DNA of 64,000 nt from Luteimonas endophytica (lineage in GTDB: Bacteria; Pseudomonadota; Gammaproteobacteria; Xanthomonadales; Xanthomonadaceae): NCBI RefSeq assembly GCF_029887875.1, contig NZ_JARXRM010000032.1, positions 98,440 to 162,439 of the forward strand, read 5' to 3'. Below are positions 9,300-16,382 of the stretch, piece after piece. The notes below the pieces were generated by a model, which saw only the letters and a list, made by a program, of their open reading frames with translations, searched no databases and was not told the DNA's origin. The translations under genes were made by a program, and so were the position numbers. Each line of letters starts with the position of its first letter. The stretch's first letter is position 1.

Positions 9300-11176
9300 G
9301 CGCACGGCTCGAGGTGCCGCGCCTGGCCCTGGTCGGCAGCCCGAACTGCGGCAAGACCGCGCTATTCAACCGCCTGACCGGCAGCCGCCAGAAGGTGGCC
9401 AACTACGCGGGGGTCACGGTCGAGCGCAAGGAAGGACTGCTCACGGCGCCGTCGGGCAGGCGCTACGCGCTGCTCGACCTCCCAGGCGCCTACAGCCTCA
9501 CCCCCTCCAGCCTGGACGAGGCGATCACCCGCGACCTGTGCCGCGGGCACTATCCGGGCGAACCCGCGCCCGACTTGCTGGTCTGTGTGGTCGACGCCAC
9601 CAACCTGCGCCTGCACCTGCGGTTCGCACTCGAACTGCGGCGGCTGGGGCGGCCGATGGTGGTGGCGCTCAACATGGCCGACGTGGCGGCGCGGCGCGGC
9701 ATCCGCATCGACCGCGAGCGGCTGGAGCGGGAACTGGGCGTGCCGGTGGTGGAAACGGTCGCGGTACGCCGCCACGGCGCCCAGGCCCTGGTGGAGCGGA
9801 TCGAGGCGCTGTCCAGCGCGACCGCGGGCGCGGCCCCGGCCGCTGCGGCGGATGCCCCCACGGCCGGCGACGACGACGCCCTGCACGCCGAGGCCCGGCG
9901 CCTGATCGATGCGGCGGTGCGGATGCCCTCGAACACCGACCGGATCGACGACGCGCTCGACCGCTGGCTGCTGCACCCGGTGGCCGGGCTGCTGACGCTC
10001 GCGGTGGTGATGTTCCTGATCTTCCAGGCGGTCTACGCCTGGGCCACGCCGATGATGGACGCGATCGACGCCGGGACCGGCTGGCTGGCCGCGCAGGTCT
10101 CGGCCACGCTGCCGGAAGGTCCGCTGGCGAGCCTGCTGGCCGACGGCATCATCGCCGGGCTCGGGAGCGTGGTGATCTTCCTGCCGCAGATCCTGATCCT
10201 GTTCGCCTTCATCCTGGCGCTGGAGGAGTCCGGCTACCTGCCGCGCGCCGCGTTCCTGCTCGACCGGATGATGTCCGCGGCCGGGCTTTCGGGGCGCTCC
10301 TTCATTCCGCTGCTGTCGAGCTTCGCCTGCGCCATCCCCGGGATCATGGCGACGCGTTCGATCCAGGATCCGCGCGACCGCCTGGCCACGATCATGGTGG
10401 CGCCGCTGATGACCTGTTCGGCGCGGCTGCCGGTGTACGCGCTGCTGATCGGCGCCTTCATCCCGCGACAGCAGATTGCGGGGGTCTTCAACCTGCAGGG
10501 CCTGGTGCTGTTCGCGCTGTACATGGCCGGCATCCTCAGCGCCCTGGCGGTCTCGTTCGTGATGAAGAAATGGCGCCGCGACGGCGGCGAGCACATGCTG
10601 ATGCTGGAGCTGCCGTCGTACCGGCTGCCGCATCCGCGCGACCTGCTGATCGGGCTGTACGAGCGCGGGATGATCTTCCTGCGCCGGGTCGGCGGCATCA
10701 TCCTCGCGCTGACCGTGCTGCTGTGGTTCCTGCTCTCGTTCCCGGGCGCGCCGGAGGGTGCCACCGGTCCGGCGATCGACTACAGCTTCGCCGGCCGCCT
10801 CGGACACGCCATGACGGGCCTGTTCGCGCCGCTGGGCTTCAACTGGCAGATCTGCATCGCGCTGATCCCCGGACTTGCCGCGCGCGAGGTGGCGGTCTCC
10901 TCGCTCGCCACCGTCTACGCGCTCTCCGCCGCCGACGACGATGCCGCCGCGCAGGCGTTGACCCCGCTGATCAGCGACGGCTGGTCGCTGGCCACCGCGC
11001 TCTCGCTACTGGTGTGGTTCGTATACGCGCCGCAATGCATTTCCACCTGGGCCACGATCCGGCGCGAAACGAACTCCTGGCGGACGATGGCGATCAGCGC
11101 CGGCTACCTGTTCGCGCTCGCCTATCTGGCGTCGCTGGTCACCTACCAGGTGGCGGTGCTGCTGGGGGCGGGCTAG
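9296..11176 (+). CDS. feoB: Ferrous iron permease FeoB
   Basis: 626 aa inner-membrane Fe(II) importer with an N-terminal G domain. G1 is GSPNCGKT (14-21), G3 is DLPGAY, G4 is NMAD. Two membrane gate regions follow: the first around LPQILILFAFILALEESGY and SFACAIPGIMATR, the second around LIPGLAAREVAVSSL, with the usual gate cysteines (SCxxP-like CAIPG) and many hydrophobic helices to the C-terminus. It is shorter than the E. coli protein (about 770 aa), as is common in this family. Translation is coupled to feoA and a small gene follows 5 bases later. Confidence 0.96.
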   Translation: MSARLEVPRLALVGSPNCGKTALFNRLTGSRQKVANYAGVTVERKEGLLTAPSGRRYALLDLPGAYSLTPSSLDEAITRDLCRGHYPGEPAPDLLVCVVDATNLRLHLRFALELRRLGRPMVVALNMADVAARRGIRIDRERLERELGVPVVETVAVRRHGAQALVERIEALSSATAGAAPAAAADAPTAGDDDALHAEARRLIDAAVRMPSNTDRIDDALDRWLLHPVAGLLTLAVVMFLIFQAVYAWATPMMDAIDAGTGWLAAQVSATLPEGPLASLLADGIIAGLGSVVIFLPQILILFAFILALEESGYLPRAAFLLDRMMSAAGLSGRSFIPLLSSFACAIPGIMATRSIQDPRDRLATIMVAPLMTCSARLPVYALLIGAFIPRQQIAGVFNLQGLVLFALYMAGILSALAVSFVMKKWRRDGGEHMLMLELPSYRLPHPRDLLIGLYERGMIFLRRVGGIILALTVLLWFLLSFPGAPEGATGPAIDYSFAGRLGHAMTGLFAPLGFNWQICIALIPGLAAREVAVSSLATVYALSAADDDAAAQALTPLISDGWSLATALSLLVWFVYAPQCISTWATIRRETNSWRTMAISAGYLFALAYLASLVTYQVAVLLGAG

Positions 11177-11181
11177 CCGCG

Positions 11182-11433
11182 ATGGACGCGTCGACCGCCC
11201 TGCAGTACGCCGTGGTCGGGCTGGCGGTCGCGATCAGCGCCTGGGTGGTGCTGGCGAAGCAGGCACCGGGCACCGCGCGTCGCCTGCGGACCGCGGCCGC
11301 GTTGGCGCTGCTGCGCCGCAGTGGCGCGCCCTGGTCGCGGGCGCTGGGCCGGCGCATCGCCCCGGCGGCCGGTCGGGCCGGCGACGCCTGCGGCGGTTGC
11401 GACGGCTGCGGGCCGGGCGACGCGACGCGCTGA
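11182..11433 (+). CDS. Small membrane protein with CxxCxxC tail (Feo-associated)
   Basis: 83 aa. One N-terminal transmembrane helix (about residues 7-26, QYAVVGLAVAISAWVVL), then an Arg/Ala-rich amphipathic stretch, then a tail reading DACGGCDGCG with three cysteines. It starts 5 bases after feoB, so it is surely co-transcribed with it. Position and Cys motif recall FeoC and other FeoB-associated cysteine-rich proteins, although it is not the winged-helix FeoC. A role in sensing iron or protecting FeoB, perhaps by binding Fe or an Fe-S cluster, is inference. Confidence 0.75.
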   Translation: MDASTALQYAVVGLAVAISAWVVLAKQAPGTARRLRTAAALALLRRSGAPWSRALGRRIAPAAGRAGDACGGCDGCGPGDATR

Positions 11434-11473
11434 GGCGGCGCCGCACCGCCGTGCTGGAATCGTGAAATGAAGC

Positions 11474-11851
11474 CTAGTGCCGGGTGCTGGCGCGCTTGGC
11501 GGGCTTGCGCATGTCGCTGGTGGGAAAGACCTCGACCGACAGGCTGAAGCTGCGTTCCTGGCCCGCATGCAGCGCGCCCACCCCCACGACCTGGCGGTTG
11601 ATCTCGTTGCCCTCGTCGTCGCGCACCACCAGCACCACCGAATACTCCCAGGCGCCGCCCTCGGCCGGGTGCCGGATGGTGCCCTCGACGTTCAACGCCG
11701 TGGTCGAGGCGGCGGCGCCGGTGGCGGCCGCCGAATCGAAACGGAGATAGTGCCGGCACGACGGGCAGATGCTGGCGCTCTGCAGGATCGTGGTCTTGCA
11801 GTGCGGGCAGGTGCGCGTGGCACCCGCCGCGCCAGGCCGGGGCGTGCTCAC
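11474..11851 (-). CDS. Zinc-ribbon protein coupled to bactofilin
   Basis: 125 aa from a GTG start whose GTGA overlaps the bactofilin stop. Residues about 14-32 form a zinc ribbon (CPHCKTTILQSASICPSC). The remainder, from about residue 50, is predicted mostly beta (VEGTIRHP..WEYSVVLVVRDDEGNEINRQVVGVGAL..RSFSLSVEVF) and looks like a single immunoglobulin-like or transthyretin-like sandwich; no named domain is recognised. No signal peptide. The overlap means it is made with the bactofilin and probably acts with it. A GTG start is chosen because the longer frame only re-reads the bactofilin C-terminus. Confidence 0.75.
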   Translation of the reverse strand: MSTPRPGAAGATRTCPHCKTTILQSASICPSCRHYLRFDSAAATGAAASTTALNVEGTIRHPAEGGAWEYSVVLVVRDDEGNEINRQVVGVGALHAGQERSFSLSVEVFPTSDMRKPAKRASTRH

Positions 11852-12393
11852 GAGGCGAGTTCGAGATCCGCCTTGTCGGCCCTGGTTTCGGACTTCGCGC
11901 CGGCCTTGGCGTCCTTGTTCTCCCAGCCGCACTCGACGTGGCCGCGGATCCGCGAGCCGGCGGCGACGGTGAGCGAACCGGCCTTCAGATCGCCGTTCAT
12001 CACCGCGGTATCGAGCAGTTCCACCCGCGCGGCGGCGTCGATGTTGCCTTCGAGCTCGCCGGCGACGATCACCTTGTCGGCGCGCACCCCGCCGTTGAGC
12101 TTGGCGCCCTTCTCGATGGTCAGGTCGCCCTGCACGTTGACGTCGCCCTTGAACTTGCCGGCGATGCGGACGTGGCCGGTGCCCTCGATCTTGCCCTCGA
12201 TGGTGAGGTTGGCGGCGATCAGCGACTCCTTCACCTCGGGGGTCGCGGGCCGGCGCGGCGGGGCGGTCTGGGTGGGATTGAAGTCGGCGACGGCCGGCTG
12301 CGGCTCACGGGCCGGTGCGGGGGAGGGGGTGGGGTCCGGCGCGAAGGAGGGCGTGTCCTTCTTGGCGGAGCTCGGCTGGTTGAAGATGGCCAT
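11848..12393 (-). CDS. Bactofilin family cytoskeletal protein
   Basis: 181 aa. Disordered Pro/Ala-rich N-terminus (1-55), then a right-handed beta-helix core (about 60-150) made of short repeats such as LTIEGKIEGTGHVRIAGKFKGDV, ending at AAGSRIRGHVECGW, then a charged tail. Bactofilins polymerise without nucleotide and organise cell-shape, stalk or polar machinery. The start at 12393 (MAIFNQPS) has GAGGA 9 bases upstream; M at 12408 lies upstream of that Shine-Dalgarno and is not used. Forms a two-gene unit with the zinc-ribbon gene. Confidence 0.9.
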   Translation of the reverse strand: MAIFNQPSSAKKDTPSFAPDPTPSPAPAREPQPAVADFNPTQTAPPRRPATPEVKESLIAANLTIEGKIEGTGHVRIAGKFKGDVNVQGDLTIEKGAKLNGGVRADKVIVAGELEGNIDAAARVELLDTAVMNGDLKAGSLTVAAGSRIRGHVECGWENKDAKAGAKSETRADKADLELAS

Positions 12394-12642
12394 CACGGAA
12401 TTCCTCATGGGCGGACAGGGACAGGCGCGTCGGCTGCCGGCGGCAGCCACGCAACGACAGGGGGTCGTGCCGCGAGACTAGCATGTGCCCACCCGCGTCC
12501 GAATGTGACCACGCTCACCGAATCCGAGATCGGGCAGGGCGTTACACGACCTTGTTGAGGCAGGCGTGCGAAGCCTCCACGCAGTCTCCACACCGCGCCC
12601 GGGGTGGACGCCCCGCGACGGGCGGCGCACCGCCGCCGCGGG
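12394..12642. other. Spacer downstream of liuB, upstream of bactofilin gene
   Basis: About 250 bases. It should contain the bactofilin promoter on the minus strand and the 3' end of the liuB transcript. No clear terminator or promoter was found. A short minus-strand frame ending at 12542 has three cysteines but no start or ribosome-binding site of its own. Confidence 0.35.
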
Positions 12643-14250
12643 TCACATCCGGAACACCCCGAACCGGGCCGGTTCGACCGGAGCGTTGAGCGCGGTGGAG
12701 ATGCCGAGCCCCAGCACCCGGCGGGTGTCCGCCGGATCGACGATGCCGTCGTCCCACAGCCGGGCGGTGGCGTACCACGGGCTGCCCTGGGTCTCGTACT
12801 GGTCGCGGACCGGCGCCTTGAAGGCTTCCTCCTCCTCCGCGCTCCAGCTGCCGCCGCGCGCCTCGATGCCGTCGCGCCTGACCGTGGCGAGCACGCTCGC
12901 GGCCTGCTCCCCGCCCATCACGCTGATGCGCGCGTTCGGCCACATCCACAGGAAGCGCGCGCCGTAGGCGCGCCCGCACATGGCGTAGTTGCCGGCGCCG
13001 AAGCTGCCGCCGATCACCACGGTGAACTTGGGAACGCTGGAGCAGGCCACCGCGGTGACCATCTTGGCGCCGTCCTTGGCGATGCCCGCGTTCTCGTACT
13101 TGCGGCCGACCATGAAGCCGGTGATGTTCTGCAGGAACACCAGGGGGATGCCGCGCTGGTTGCACAGCTCGATGAAGTGCGCGCCCTTGAGCGCCGATTC
13201 GGCGAACAGGATGCCGTTGTTGGCGACGATGCCGACGGGATAGCCGTGCAGGTGCGCGAAGCCGGTCACCAGGGTCTTGCCGTAGCGGGCCTTGAACTCC
13301 TGGAATTCGCTGCCGTCGACGATCCGCGCGACCACCTCGCGGACGTCGAACGGGCGGCGGGTGTCCTTGGGCACGATGCCGTACAGCTCCTCGGCCGGGT
13401 ACAGCGGCTCGCGCGCCTCGCGCAGCGCCACCGGCACGGTCTTGCTCCGGTTGAGGTTGCCGACGATGTCGCGGGCGATCTGCAGGGCGTGGCGGTCGTC
13501 CTCGGCGAAATGGTCGGCCACGCCGGAGACGCCGGTGTGCACCTCGGCGCCGCCGAGGGCCTCCGCGTCCACGACCTCGCCGGTGGCGGCCTTCACCAGC
13601 GGCGGGCCGCCGAGGAAGATCGTACCCTGCTCCTTGACGATCACCGATTCGTCGCACATCGCCGGCACGTATGCGCCGCCGGCCGTGCAAGAGCCCATGA
13701 CGACCGCGATCTGGGGGATGTTCTCCGCGCTCATGCGCGCCTGGTTGTAGAAGATCCTGCCGAAGTGCTCGCGGTCCGGGAACACCTCGTCCTGCAGCGG
13801 CAGGTAGGCACCCCCGGAGTCGACCAGGTAGATGCAGGGCAGGCGGTTCTCGGCGGCCACCTGCTGCGCGCGCAGGTGTTTCTTCACCGTGATCGGGAAA
13901 TAGGTGCCGCCCTTGACCGTGGCGTCGTTGGCCACGATCACCACCTCCTGGCCCATGACCCGGCCGATGCCGCAGACCATGCCGGCGGCCGGGGCGGCGC
14001 CGTCGTACATGTCCTCGGCGGCGAGCGGCGCGATCTCCAGGAACGGCGAGCCCGGATCCAGCAGCGCGCTCACCCGCTCGCGAGGCAGCAGCTTGCCGCG
14101 TGCGGTATGGCGTTCGCGCGCTGCCTCGCCGCCGCCCTCCGCGGCGCGCGCCAGCCTGCGGTCGAGCTCGGCGACCAGGGCGCGATGGTAGGCGGCGTTG
14201 TCGGTGAACTCCTGCGAGCGCGGGTCCAGGCTCGAACTCAGTGCGGGCAT
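12643..14250 (-). CDS. liuB: Methylcrotonyl-CoA carboxylase, beta (carboxyltransferase) subunit
   Basis: 535 aa. Transfers the carboxyl group from LiuD biotin to 3-methylcrotonyl-CoA. Both crotonase-like carboxyltransferase domains are present: the N-domain with [34 protein letters not shown] and [13 protein letters not shown]; the C-domain with [22 protein letters not shown] and [16 protein letters not shown]. The VDSGGAYLP and INGFMVG-type segments distinguish methylcrotonyl from propionyl carboxylases. Full length. It is split from liuCDE by the feo and bactofilin units. Confidence 0.95.
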   Translation of the reverse strand: MPALSSSLDPRSQEFTDNAAYHRALVAELDRRLARAAEGGGEAARERHTARGKLLPRERVSALLDPGSPFLEIAPLAAEDMYDGAAPAAGMVCGIGRVMGQEVVIVANDATVKGGTYFPITVKKHLRAQQVAAENRLPCIYLVDSGGAYLPLQDEVFPDREHFGRIFYNQARMSAENIPQIAVVMGSCTAGGAYVPAMCDESVIVKEQGTIFLGGPPLVKAATGEVVDAEALGGAEVHTGVSGVADHFAEDDRHALQIARDIVGNLNRSKTVPVALREAREPLYPAEELYGIVPKDTRRPFDVREVVARIVDGSEFQEFKARYGKTLVTGFAHLHGYPVGIVANNGILFAESALKGAHFIELCNQRGIPLVFLQNITGFMVGRKYENAGIAKDGAKMVTAVACSSVPKFTVVIGGSFGAGNYAMCGRAYGARFLWMWPNARISVMGGEQAASVLATVRRDGIEARGGSWSAEEEEAFKAPVRDQYETQGSPWYATARLWDDGIVDPADTRRVLGLGISTALNAPVEPARFGVFRM

Positions 14251-14383
14251 CGGCGGGTCCGGCGTGACGAGCCCATCAGGATACCCGCCGTGGCCCCGGT
14301 TCGCTCCGGACGGGAGCGCGGCGTGCGCCGGAGTCGTGTACGTCCGCTACTCCGAACACCGGTCCAGGTGTCGGAGAAGGGTC
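14251..14383. other. Spacer upstream of liuB
   Basis: 133 bases between liuB and the terminator of the preceding lipoprotein gene. It must hold the liuB promoter and any LiuR-type operator, but no match to a known operator is evident and no regulator gene lies nearby. Confidence 0.35.
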
Positions 14384-14417
14384 AAAAAAAAAGGCCGCCG
14401 GAGAACCGGCGGCCTTT
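14384..14417 (-). terminator. Rho-independent terminator of the Ala/Asp lipoprotein gene
   Basis: Perfect 9-bp stem GGCCGCCGG / CCGGCGGCC (14393-14401 and 14406-14414) with a 4-base loop, extended by A-T pairs. On the minus strand it is followed by nine consecutive T (14384-14392). It is the strongest intrinsic terminator in the window and ends transcription 47 bases after the lipoprotein stop, protecting liuB from readthrough. Confidence 0.92.
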
Positions 14418-14463
14418 CCCATGCGAATGGTGTCGCAAGGCCCCGGACGGGGCCAGGCGAAAC

Positions 14464-14826
14464 TCAGTGCTGCATGTCGTCCTGGGCGGCGTCTTCGGCG
14501 CCGTCCTGAGCCTCGTCCGCGGTATCGGCGGCTTCCTCGGCGACGTCGGCAGCGTCCTCGGCGGCGTCGGCAGCGGCGTCGGCGGCTTCGTCGGTGGTGG
14601 CGGCCGAAGCGTCGGCAGCGGCGTCGGCGGCGTTGTCGGCAGCCATGTCGGCGGTGTCGGCAGCGGCCTGGGCGCTCTCGTTGCCGTAGGCGGCGTCGGC
14701 CTGGGCCTGGGCCTCGGCGGCGGCGTCAGCGGCATCGGCAGCCGCGTCCTGGGCGGCGTCCTGGTTCGAGCAGGCAGCCAGGGCAAAACCCATGGCCAGG
14801 GCAAGCAGAGCCTTGTTGATGGACAT
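14464..14826 (-). CDS. Small Ala/Asp-rich lipoprotein
   Basis: 120 aa. Lipoprotein signal peptide (MSINKALLALAMGFALAAC, lipobox LAAC, Cys19), then about 100 residues made almost only of Ala, Asp, Glu and a few Thr/Gln, in irregular AADAA-type repeats. The mature chain is strongly acidic and should be an extended or helical Ala-rich rod in the periplasm or at the outer membrane. It has GAGGAAA before its ATG, a near-consensus promoter and a strong terminator, so it is a single-gene, probably highly expressed unit. Function unknown; it resembles small abundant lipoproteins such as Lpp in organisation only. Confidence 0.8.
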   Translation of the reverse strand: MSINKALLALAMGFALAACSNQDAAQDAAADAADAAAEAQAQADAAYGNESAQAAADTADMAADNAADAAADASAATTDEAADAAADAAEDAADVAEEAADTADEAQDGAEDAAQDDMQH

Positions 14827-14883
14827 TTGGTATTTCCTCGTCGTGTGGTGAGTCAGAACGCGCAGGTAGGCGCGCCGGGGGAC

Positions 14884-14911
14884 ATCATGACAAGCCGCCG
14901 TTGGGTGTCAA
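14884..14911 (-). promoter_or_regulatory. Sigma-70 promoter of the Ala/Asp lipoprotein gene
   Basis: On the minus strand: a perfect -35 TTGACA (14906-14911), a 16-base spacer and -10 CATGAT (14884-14889, 4 of 6). It is embedded in an A/T-rich island (14912-14945) that could act as an UP element. The transcript would start near 14876, giving a leader of about 50 bases. Confidence 0.7.
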
Positions 14912-14951
14912 GTAGGTGTTTGATTTTTTTCGTAAAAATGGCGTTAACCGG

Positions 14952-16127
14952 CTAGGCCAGTTCCACCGCGATCGCGGTGGCTTCGCCGCCCCCGATGCAC
15001 AGCGAGGCCACGCCCCGCCGTCCCCCTCGGGCACGCAGGGCGTGGATCAGGGTGACCACGAGCCGGGCGCCGCTGGCGCCGATCGGATGGCCGAGCGCGC
15101 AGGCGCCGCCGTTCACGTTCAGCCGCTCGTGGACGATGCCCAGGTCCTTCATCGGCGCCATCGCCACGCAGGCGAAGGCCTCATTGATCTCGAACAGATC
15201 GACGTCCTCCACTTTCCAGCCGGCGCGCTCGAGCACGTTGCCGATCGCCTTCACCGGCGCGGTGGTGAACCACTCCGGCGCCTGGGCATGGCCCGCGTGC
15301 GCGACGATCCGGGCCAGCGGCTGCAGCCCGCGGCGCCCCGCCTCGTCGGCCGACATCAGCAGCGTGGCCGCGGCGCCGTCGGAGATTTTCGAAGAGGACG
15401 CTGCGGTCAGCCGGCCCTCCTTGCCGAAGGCCGGGCGCAGGGTCGGGATCTTCGCGGTATCGATCCGGCCCGGCTCCTCGTCGGTGTCGACCGTATGCTC
15501 GCCCTTGCGGGTGCGCACCGCGACCGGGACGATCTCGTCGGCGAAGGCGCCGCCGGAGATCGCCGCCTGCGCGCGCGTCGCGCTTTCCGCCGAGAACGCG
15601 TCCAGCTGCTCCCGGCTCAGCTCGTACTTTTCGCAGGTGATGTCGCCGAACACGCCCATCGCCTTGCCGTCGTAGGGGTTGGTCAGCCCGTCCCAGGCCA
15701 TGTGGTCGAGGAACTCGGCGCTGCCGTAGCGGATGCCGGTGCGCGAGCCGTTCAGCAGATGCGGTGCATTGGTCATCGACTCCATGCCGCCGGCCACCAC
15801 CACCGAGGACGAGCCGGCGCGGATGATGTCGTGTGCCAGCATGATCGCCTTCATCCCCGAACCGCACACCTTGTTGATCGTGGTACAGCCGGCGGCGTCG
15901 GGAATCCCCGCCGCGCGCGACGCCTGCCGCGCCGGCGCCTGGCCCAGTCCGGCCGGCAGCACGCAGCCCATGATCACCTCGTCGACCTGATCGGCGGCCA
16001 GTCCGGCGTGCTGCAGTGCGCCGGTGATCGCGGAGGCGCCGAGCGTCGGGGACGGCACGCCGGTGAACTGGCCGAGAAAGGAACCGATGGCGGTGCGTTT
16101 GGCACCGACGATGACGACGTCGCTCAT
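14952..16127 (-). CDS. Acetyl-CoA C-acetyltransferase (thiolase)
   Basis: 391 aa. Condenses two acetyl-CoA or, in reverse, cleaves acetoacetyl-CoA. Catalytic C88 (INKVCGSGMKA), H347 (GHPIGASGAR) and C377 (CIGGGEATA) are all present, with NVNGGACALGHP and GGMESMTNAPHLL typical of biosynthetic/degradative acetoacetyl-CoA thiolases. Start at 16127 (MSDVVIVGAK) begins with the first beta strand of the fold. It could process acetoacetate made by LiuE after CoA activation, but no CoA transferase is seen here. It is 125 bases upstream of the lipoprotein gene, which has its own promoter. Confidence 0.93.
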   Translation of the reverse strand: MSDVVIVGAKRTAIGSFLGQFTGVPSPTLGASAITGALQHAGLAADQVDEVIMGCVLPAGLGQAPARQASRAAGIPDAAGCTTINKVCGSGMKAIMLAHDIIRAGSSSVVVAGGMESMTNAPHLLNGSRTGIRYGSAEFLDHMAWDGLTNPYDGKAMGVFGDITCEKYELSREQLDAFSAESATRAQAAISGGAFADEIVPVAVRTRKGEHTVDTDEEPGRIDTAKIPTLRPAFGKEGRLTAASSSKISDGAAATLLMSADEAGRRGLQPLARIVAHAGHAQAPEWFTTAPVKAIGNVLERAGWKVEDVDLFEINEAFACVAMAPMKDLGIVHERLNVNGGACALGHPIGASGARLVVTLIHALRARGGRRGVASLCIGGGEATAIAVELA

Positions 16128-16382
16128 GAAGCTTGCTCCGGCAAGGGCGGGGGGGCCCGGGAAGCCGCCGATTATCGCGCCGCGCGGATGGGGCGGCAAA
16201 CGCGGGCCCATTCAGTGGAGGCGATTGCCGCAGGGCGGCGCCGCGTCACGGTTTTGCGCTGGTGCGCCCTGTGGTTTGCGGGTATAGATGGTGCGGCGAA
16301 CACCCAGCGGCGGCCGGTGCCGCGCGCGACGATGCGGCGACGCCCGCGTCGCCCGGACAATCGAAGAGAAGGAACCCATCCC
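16128..16382. other. Divergent spacer between thiolase and autotransporter
   Basis: 255 bases that must hold divergent promoters for the thiolase (minus) and the autotransporter (plus). The segment 16241-16300 is lower in G+C (TTTTGCGC...TATAGATGG) and contains TATAGA at 16285-16290, a possible -10 for the protease gene. AAGGA precedes the ATG at 16383. Confidence 0.4.

Noticed and set aside
12542-12642. Short cysteine-containing minus-strand reading frame after liuB
   Set aside because: No start codon or Shine-Dalgarno of its own; it is the run-off of a shadow frame of liuB.
14382-14804. 140-codon Pro/Thr-rich frame antisense-phase to the Ala/Asp lipoprotein
   Set aside because: It is the out-of-frame reading of GCG/GAC repeats; the lipoprotein frame has a lipobox, promoter and Shine-Dalgarno.
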